From assembly GCF_004761865.1 (NCBI RefSeq), contig NZ_SJDM01000012.1, positions 22,707-86,706 on the forward strand: 64,000 nucleotides of DNA, in the 5' to 3' direction. Both the position numbers and the translations under genes were made by a program. The first letter of the stretch is position 1. Every line of letters begins with the position of its first letter. The notes under the pieces are model-generated. The model saw nothing but the letters and a program-made list of their open reading frames with translations. It had not been told where the DNA came from and ran no database searches. This DNA comes from Crenalkalicoccus roseus. GTDB taxonomy: Bacteria > Pseudomonadota > Alphaproteobacteria > Acetobacterales > Acetobacteraceae. Positions 59,828 through 64,000 of the stretch are shown piece by piece.

Positions 59828-60904
59828 CTCGGCGCGCGCGCGCGCCGGCAGGGGCTGGGCCATGCCCTCGGGCGGCCGGATCAGAACCGAGACCGGCGCC
59901 AGCACCAGGCCGCGCTCCTCCAGCCCTGTCGCCCAGGCGGCCACCCGCTCGACCAGCACCGGCGAGGCCTCCCCGCCATAGCCGAGGGCCGAGCCCCGCT
60001 CCCGCGCCAGCCGCTCCAGCATCTGCAGGCGCAGCTCGATCTCGCCGCGGGTCGCCGGCTCGTCCACCACCAGATCCACGGTTCGCCCCCAGGCCCGTTC
60101 CGGCCCGCGGGCATTGGGACGGGGATCTATGTAGAGCAGCCCCCTGCCGTGCAGCGCCTGCTGCACCATGCCCAGCCGGTCGCCGAGCAGGGCGAAGCGC
60201 TCGCCCCGCATCGGCCCGTGCGCCCCGATCACCCCGACATAGCCGGCGAAGCGGGACAGCACCCAGTCCAGCCGGTCCTGGTTCTCCGTCATGGGAAGGC
60301 CAGTCAGCAGCGCCCGGTCGCCCGGATTGTTCAGGGGGTAGCCGGTGGGCTCCATCGGCAGCGCCACCAGCAGTTCCATCCCCTTGGCGCGGGCCTGGTC
60401 GAGCAGCGGGCCGGGGCGCGGCGCGTAGGGGCTGAAGGCCAGGGTCACGCCGCCCGGCAGGCGGCGGATCGCCTCCTCCGTCAGCGCCGCGTTGAGGCCG
60501 AGGCCGCCGATGACGAGACCCACGCGCGGCCGGCGATCCTGCCGGTCGAAGGGTCGGGCATAGGCGCGGATGGAGCTGCGCCCGCCGGGGCCGATCATCG
60601 GCAACGGCCCATGCGGCCCGTCCTCGAGCAGGGAAGGGTCGGGCGCGGCGATGGCGTGGCCGGAGGAGGCGGCGGCGCGCTCCACCGCCGCCAGCGGCGG
60701 CGGCTCGGACAGCAGGGCCGCCGCAGGGTGGGACGCCGCCGGAGTCTGGCCGGCGTCGGGCACGGTTTCGGGCGCCTCCGCCTCGGCCCTGGCGGGTTCG
60801 GGCAGCGGCCCCTGCCAGGCCAGCCAGCCGAGCGTGCCGACGGTGCCGAGACCGATCACCAGCCAGGTGGCGATCAGCAGCCGCCAGCCACGGTGTGTGG
60901 ACAA
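59825..60904 (-). CDS. Divergent polysaccharide deacetylase family protein
   Basis: This 359-residue membrane-anchored protein has one N-terminal helix (GWRLLIATWLVIGLGTVGTL), a linker rich in Ala/Pro/Glu, and a C-terminal divergent polysaccharide deacetylase domain (RPRVGLVIGGLGLNAALTEE near 145, then VTLAFSPYAPRPGPLLDQAR). TTG 60904 is preferred because GGGAGG lies just upstream; ATG 61063 is an alternative that would add a basic cytosolic region. In many alphaproteobacteria this gene is next to envC and ctpA, so a role in peptidoglycan or division is inferred. Confidence 0.8.
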   Translation of the reverse strand: MSTHRGWRLLIATWLVIGLGTVGTLGWLAWQGPLPEPARAEAEAPETVPDAGQTPAASHPAAALLSEPPPLAAVERAAASSGHAIAAPDPSLLEDGPHGPLPMIGPGGRSSIRAYARPFDRQDRRPRVGLVIGGLGLNAALTEEAIRRLPGGVTLAFSPYAPRPGPLLDQARAKGMELLVALPMEPTGYPLNNPGDRALLTGLPMTENQDRLDWVLSRFAGYVGVIGAHGPMRGERFALLGDRLGMVQQALHGRGLLYIDPRPNARGPERAWGRTVDLVVDEPATRGEIELRLQMLERLARERGSALGYGGEASPVLVERVAAWATGLEERGLVLAPVSVLIRPPEGMAQPLPARARAE

Positions 60905-61366
60905 GGATGCCTCCCGTCGGGCCGGGAGCGCTGCGGGGCCCTCCCCCACATCGCTCCTTCCCGTTCGCCGCCTTCCGCCCTTCCCGCCGCGGCGCGCCCG
61001 GCCTGGCGTGGAAGAGGCGTCCGGGCCGCCGCGGGGTGCCCGGGCCCGCCGCGGCGGCTCCAACCCTTCGCCTGCGGAGCGGAACCGCGCTCCGCCCCGC
61101 GGCGTGAACCATTGCCACGGGTCACGCCTTCGCCCCTCCGCTCCGGCGGCACTGCCTTCGCGGATCGGGCGCCGCGGCGTGATCCACCCTGGCGAATCGC
61201 GCTTCCGCCCTTGCCGGGCGAGCGGCCCGCCGCTCCGGCGATCCCGCCTCCGCGAAGCGGGCGCTGGAGCCGTCTCCGCCCGGCCGGGCTCGCGGCAACG
61301 CCTCCGGCCCTTTGTCTGCAGGGCGGAAGCACGCTCCCGGCCGTTTCCCGTCCGCCGCGATCCGTT
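60905..61366. other. 462-bp intergenic region without a gene
   Basis: This stretch between ctpA and the deacetylase is very GC-rich with many short GC words and a small hairpin (GCGGAGCG...CGCTCCGC, 61074-61095). Long open frames occur on both strands but have no family resemblance and overlap real genes. It ends in a dispersed repeat at the ctpA stop. I see no RNA gene. Confidence 0.55.
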
Positions 61367-61369
61367 CTA
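61313..61369 (-). repeat. Dispersed 3'-end repeat, copy 7 (after ctpA)
   Basis: Minus-strand order: the ctpA TAG stop, then AACGGATCGCGG, GGGAAACGGCCGGGAGCGTG, a run CTTCCGCCC and TGCAGACAAAG. This matches the distal half of the 32.6-kb copy. The stop codon is inside the element. Confidence 0.72.
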
Positions 61370-62749
61370 GCGGGCGGCGCGGCGGGTCGGTGTCTGGACC
61401 TGCGCCGCGGCCATGGCCCGCAGGAGCTGCACCGCCTGCTGGAGCTGGTGGTCGGTCTCCGGCTTCGCCGGATCGAAGGCGGGCGCCCCCTCCGGCGGCA
61501 GGCGCTGCACGCTCTCCACAATGTGTGATGGCAGATTCAGCGGCGGCGGCGGGATGCGCGGCTGCTGCTGGGCGCTGCTGCTGTCGTTGCGCAGCGCGCG
61601 ACGCAGCTCGGCCTCGCCCCGCTCGCGCCGCGCCTCGGCGGTCTCGCGCTGCGCCAGCACCTCGATGTCGGGCTCGATTCCCATGGCCTGGATGGAACGG
61701 CCGGAGGGCGTGTAGTAGCGCGCCGTGGTCAGGCGGATGGCGCCCTGCCCGGGGATCGGCATCACCGTCTGCACGCTGCCCTTGCCGAAGGACTTCACGC
61801 CCATGACGATGGCGCGGCGGTGGTCCTGCAGCGCCCCGGCGACGATCTCGGAGGCCGAGGCGGAGCCGCCGTTGATCAGCACCACCATGGGCAGCCCCTG
61901 GGCAATGTCTCCGGCGCGCGCGTTCCAGCGCTGCGCGTCCTCGGGCCGCCGGGCGCGGGTGGAGACGATCTCGCCCTGGTCCAGGAAGTCGTCCGTCACC
62001 TGCACCGCCTGGTCGAGCAGCCCGCCCGGGTTGTTGCGCAGATCCAGCACCAGCCCCCTCAGATTGTTGCCGGCCTGCTGGCGGATGGCCTGCATGGCGC
62101 GGCGCAGGTTGGTCTCGGTCTGCTCGTTGAAGGAGGTGAGGCGGATGTAGCCGATGTCGTTCCCCTCCAGGCGGAAGCGCACCACCTGCGGGCGGATGAT
62201 GTCGCGGGTGATGGTGAGGTCGATCGGCCGCTCCGCGCCCTCGCGGCGGATGGTGATGCGGATGGAGGTGCCACGCTCGCCGCGCATCTGCTCCACCGCC
62301 TCCTGCAGCGAGAGGCCCTGGGTGGAGGTGCCGTTGAGGTGGGTGATCAGATCGCCCGGCTTCACCCCGGCGCGGAAGGCCGGCGTGTCGTCGATCGGGG
62401 AGACGACCTTGATGTAGCCGTTCTCCTGCGTCACCTCGATGCCGAGGCCGCCGAACTCGCCCCGCGTCGAGACCTGCATGTCGCGGAAGCTGCGCTGATT
62501 CAGGTAGGAGCTGTGCGGGTCGAGCCCGTTCAGCATGCCGTTGATGGCGTTCTCGATCGCCTCGCGGTCGTTGATCGGCTCCACGTACTCGGCGCGGACG
62601 CGCTCGAAGACGTCGCCGAACAGGTTGAGCAGCCGTTAGGTTTCCGCCCTCCCCCCGTCCTGCGCCCAGGCGGCGACCATGGGGCCGACCATGATCCCCG
62701 CCGCGAATGCCGCCGCCAGCCCTGCCGCCGTCCCAAGCCCACGCTTCAT
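61367..62749 (-). pseudogene. ctpA: ctpA, S41 carboxy-terminal processing peptidase, with in-frame nonsense codon
   Basis: From ATG 62749 the frame encodes a signal peptide (GTAAGLAAAFAAGIMVGPMV), then AQDGGRAET, a TAA at codon 38 (62636-62638), and continues in the same frame as RLLNLFGDVFERVRAEYVEP, the normal CtpA continuation. Most relatives have Tyr (ETYRLLNLF) at that codon, so one C-to-A change (TAC to TAA) explains it. The rest is intact: PDZ domain, Ser298 in GGSASASE and Lys323 in SFGKG. Restart at GTG 62584 would give a 405-residue protein without a signal peptide. The gene is broken, or the base is a sequencing error. The intact S41 paralogue at 3.4 kb might compensate. Confidence 0.8.
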
Positions 62750-62915
62750 GCGCCACCCTGTCCCTTCGCTGCCAACCCGTGGCCGCCGCAGGCCTTGATG
62801 ATAGTGCCGCCCGCGGCTTTTGCGCTGGTAAATCGCATCGCGTTACAACTCGTCGTGAGCGCCATCCCGGTGGCGGACCCGTTCCCCCAAGGTCGCTCCC
62901 CGCCGCCCGGAGCCG

Positions 62916-64000
62916 CTACCCGCGGGCCGAGAGCCAGGGCCGCGGATCCACCACTTGGCCGTTGCGCCGCAACTCGCCATAGAGGGTGGCTCCTCCACGG
63001 CCATCCGCTCCGAGCACGCCGACGGGCTCGCCCGCCAGCACGCGCTGGCCCGCCGAGGCATCCAGCCGGTCGAGGCCGGCCAGGACGAAATGGTAACCCC
63101 CGCCGCAATCCACGATCAACAGGAGGCCGTAGCTGCGGAAGGGAGCGGCGAAGGCGACGCGGCCGGCGCAGGGGCTGACCACGCGCGCGCCGGGCGCCGC
63201 CTGCCAGGTGAGGCCCCGTGCCGGACCGCCCTCCCCGGCCGCGCCGAAATCCCGCACCACCCGCCCGACCACGGGAAGGGCGCGTCCACCGCGCGCCGGC
63301 GGTGGCGGCGGCGCCCGGGAAGCCGCCTGGGCGGCGGCGGCGCGTTCCTGCGCAGCGCGGCGGCGCGCCTCGGCCTCCTCGCGGGCCCTGGCCGCCGCCT
63401 GCTCGCGCAGGAGCCGCGCGAGCGCCGCCTCCAGCGTGCGTGCCCGCGCGGCGCTGGCCTCGGCACGCCGGGCCGCTTCGGTCTCGGCGTCCGCGGCCCT
63501 GGCGCGGCGCTGGCGGGCCGTGCGCAACTCCTCCTCCAGCGCGGCGACGGCGGCCCGCGCCGCCTCCTCCGCCGCCGCCAGCGCCTCCGCCTGGCGTGCC
63601 GCCTCGGCGGCGCGGCGCCGCGCCTCGGCCCCGGCCGCCTGCAGCGAGGCCGCCTCGGCGGCGAGGTTGCGGGAAAGCCCCTGCAGCACGAGCAGACCGC
63701 GCAGCGCCTCCTCCGGCGGGGCCGGGACGGCGAGCAGGGATTCCGCCGGCCACAGCGCCAGGGCGCGCATCACCGGCAGCATCGGCGCCAGCGCCGCGGC
63801 GCGCGCCTCCAGCGCCTCGCGCGCCGCCGCCGCGGCCTCCCGGGCCTCGCGGGTGCGGGCCTCGGCCTCCTGCAGACGCTGCTCGGCGGCCTGCACGCGC
63901 CGCGCCGCGGCGACCCGCCGCTCGGCCAGCAGCCGCTCCTCCTCCGCCGCCTCCGCGGCGGCGCGGGCGGCCGCTTCCGCGGCCTCGCGTGCCGCTGCGG
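62916..64000 (-). CDS. Murein hydrolase activator EnvC-like protein (5' end outside window)
   Basis: The frame is open to the window edge, so the N-terminus with its signal peptide is missing. Visible are a long Ala/Glu/Arg coiled coil (residues to about 195 of the seen part) and a C-terminal LytM (M23) domain (GRVVRDFGAAGEGGPARGLT to GGATLYGELRRNGQVVDPRP). The zinc ligands are lost: the usual H-RG-D is ARGLTW, H-V-Y-H is HFVLAG, and HLHFE is TLYGE. This is the degenerate type that activates amidases and does not cut peptidoglycan itself. ctpA follows after 166 bp that show no other gene. Confidence 0.85.
   Translation of the reverse strand, partial: AAAREAAEAAARAAAEAAEEERLLAERRVAAARRVQAAEQRLQEAEARTREAREAAAAAREALEARAAALAPMLPVMRALALWPAESLLAVPAPPEEALRGLLVLQGLSRNLAAEAASLQAAGAEARRRAAEAARQAEALAAAEEAARAAVAALEEELRTARQRRARAADAETEAARRAEASAARARTLEAALARLLREQAAARAREEAEARRRAAQERAAAAQAASRAPPPPPARGGRALPVVGRVVRDFGAAGEGGPARGLTWQAAPGARVVSPCAGRVAFAAPFRSYGLLLIVDCGGGYHFVLAGLDRLDASAGQRVLAGEPVGVLGADGRGGATLYGELRRNGQVVDPRPWLSARG

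Overview
The window is chromosomal DNA of a very GC-rich alphaproteobacterium, most likely a member of the Acetobacteraceae close to Roseomonas. This placement is inferred from the GC bias, the block topA - rnr - S41 peptidase - rpmG - pleD, an envC / ctpA / divergent polysaccharide deacetylase block, and alphaproteobacterial regulatory motifs. I ran no database search. Nearly every kilobase also carries long antisense open frames, which are GC artefacts and are left out. No rRNA, tRNA, CRISPR array or insertion sequence was seen.

Layout. 1-7.3 kb: the 3' end of topA, rnr, a secreted S41 peptidase, rpmG, pleD and a PmtA-like methyltransferase. 7.4-17.5 kb: metabolic genes around an Fe(III)/spermidine-type ABC importer (binding protein, fused permease, ATPase) followed by a CaiB/BaiF CoA-transferase and an aminotransferase. 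17.6-26.2 kb: a minus-strand peptide-type ABC operon (two permeases, two ATPases, binding protein) with a crotonase-fold protein and an ADP-forming acyl-CoA synthetase inserted in it. A divergent amidinotransferase lies across a 382-bp gap. 27.7-40.7 kb: housekeeping genes (family-5 UDG, NYN-domain protein, folK, LLM oxidoreductase, bpt, rfbC, RlmM-like methyltransferase, endonuclease V), a ZnuA-like zinc-binding protein coupled to an outer-membrane barrel behind a perfect Zur-like palindrome, a zinc-ribbon protein, proline iminopeptidase and a repeat-built secreted protein.

40.7-53.8 kb: a compact podovirus (T7-type) virion cassette on the minus strand. Its order is two unknowns, small virion-associated protein, portal, scaffold, capsid, tail tube A, tail tube B, internal virion protein, tail fibre, TerS, TerL, membrane/coiled-coil protein, cell-wall hydrolase. 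I see no integrase, RNA polymerase, DNA replication genes, att repeats or gp15/gp16 homologues. Its upstream region carries an alphaproteobacterial SOS box (GTTC-N7-GTTC) and a second dyad beside a divergent LexA/CI-type S24 regulator. This looks like a DNA-damage-controlled, domesticated or defective podoviral particle, possibly a gene-transfer-agent-like element, and is the most interesting system here.

54-64 kb: moeB, a DsrE-like gene, an SH3 protein, a three-gene cobalt-type nitrile hydratase/thiocyanate hydrolase with a naturally split beta subunit, an MFS exporter, and a cell-envelope block (divergent polysaccharide deacetylase, ctpA, EnvC-like protein). In that block ctpA is interrupted by a single in-frame TAA.

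A dispersed sequence with core GGATCGCGG...GGAAACGGCC sits at the stop codon of at least six minus-strand genes, and its distal half follows one plus-strand gene. In several copies it contains the stop codon itself. It looks like a mobile 3'-end or terminator element of this genome.
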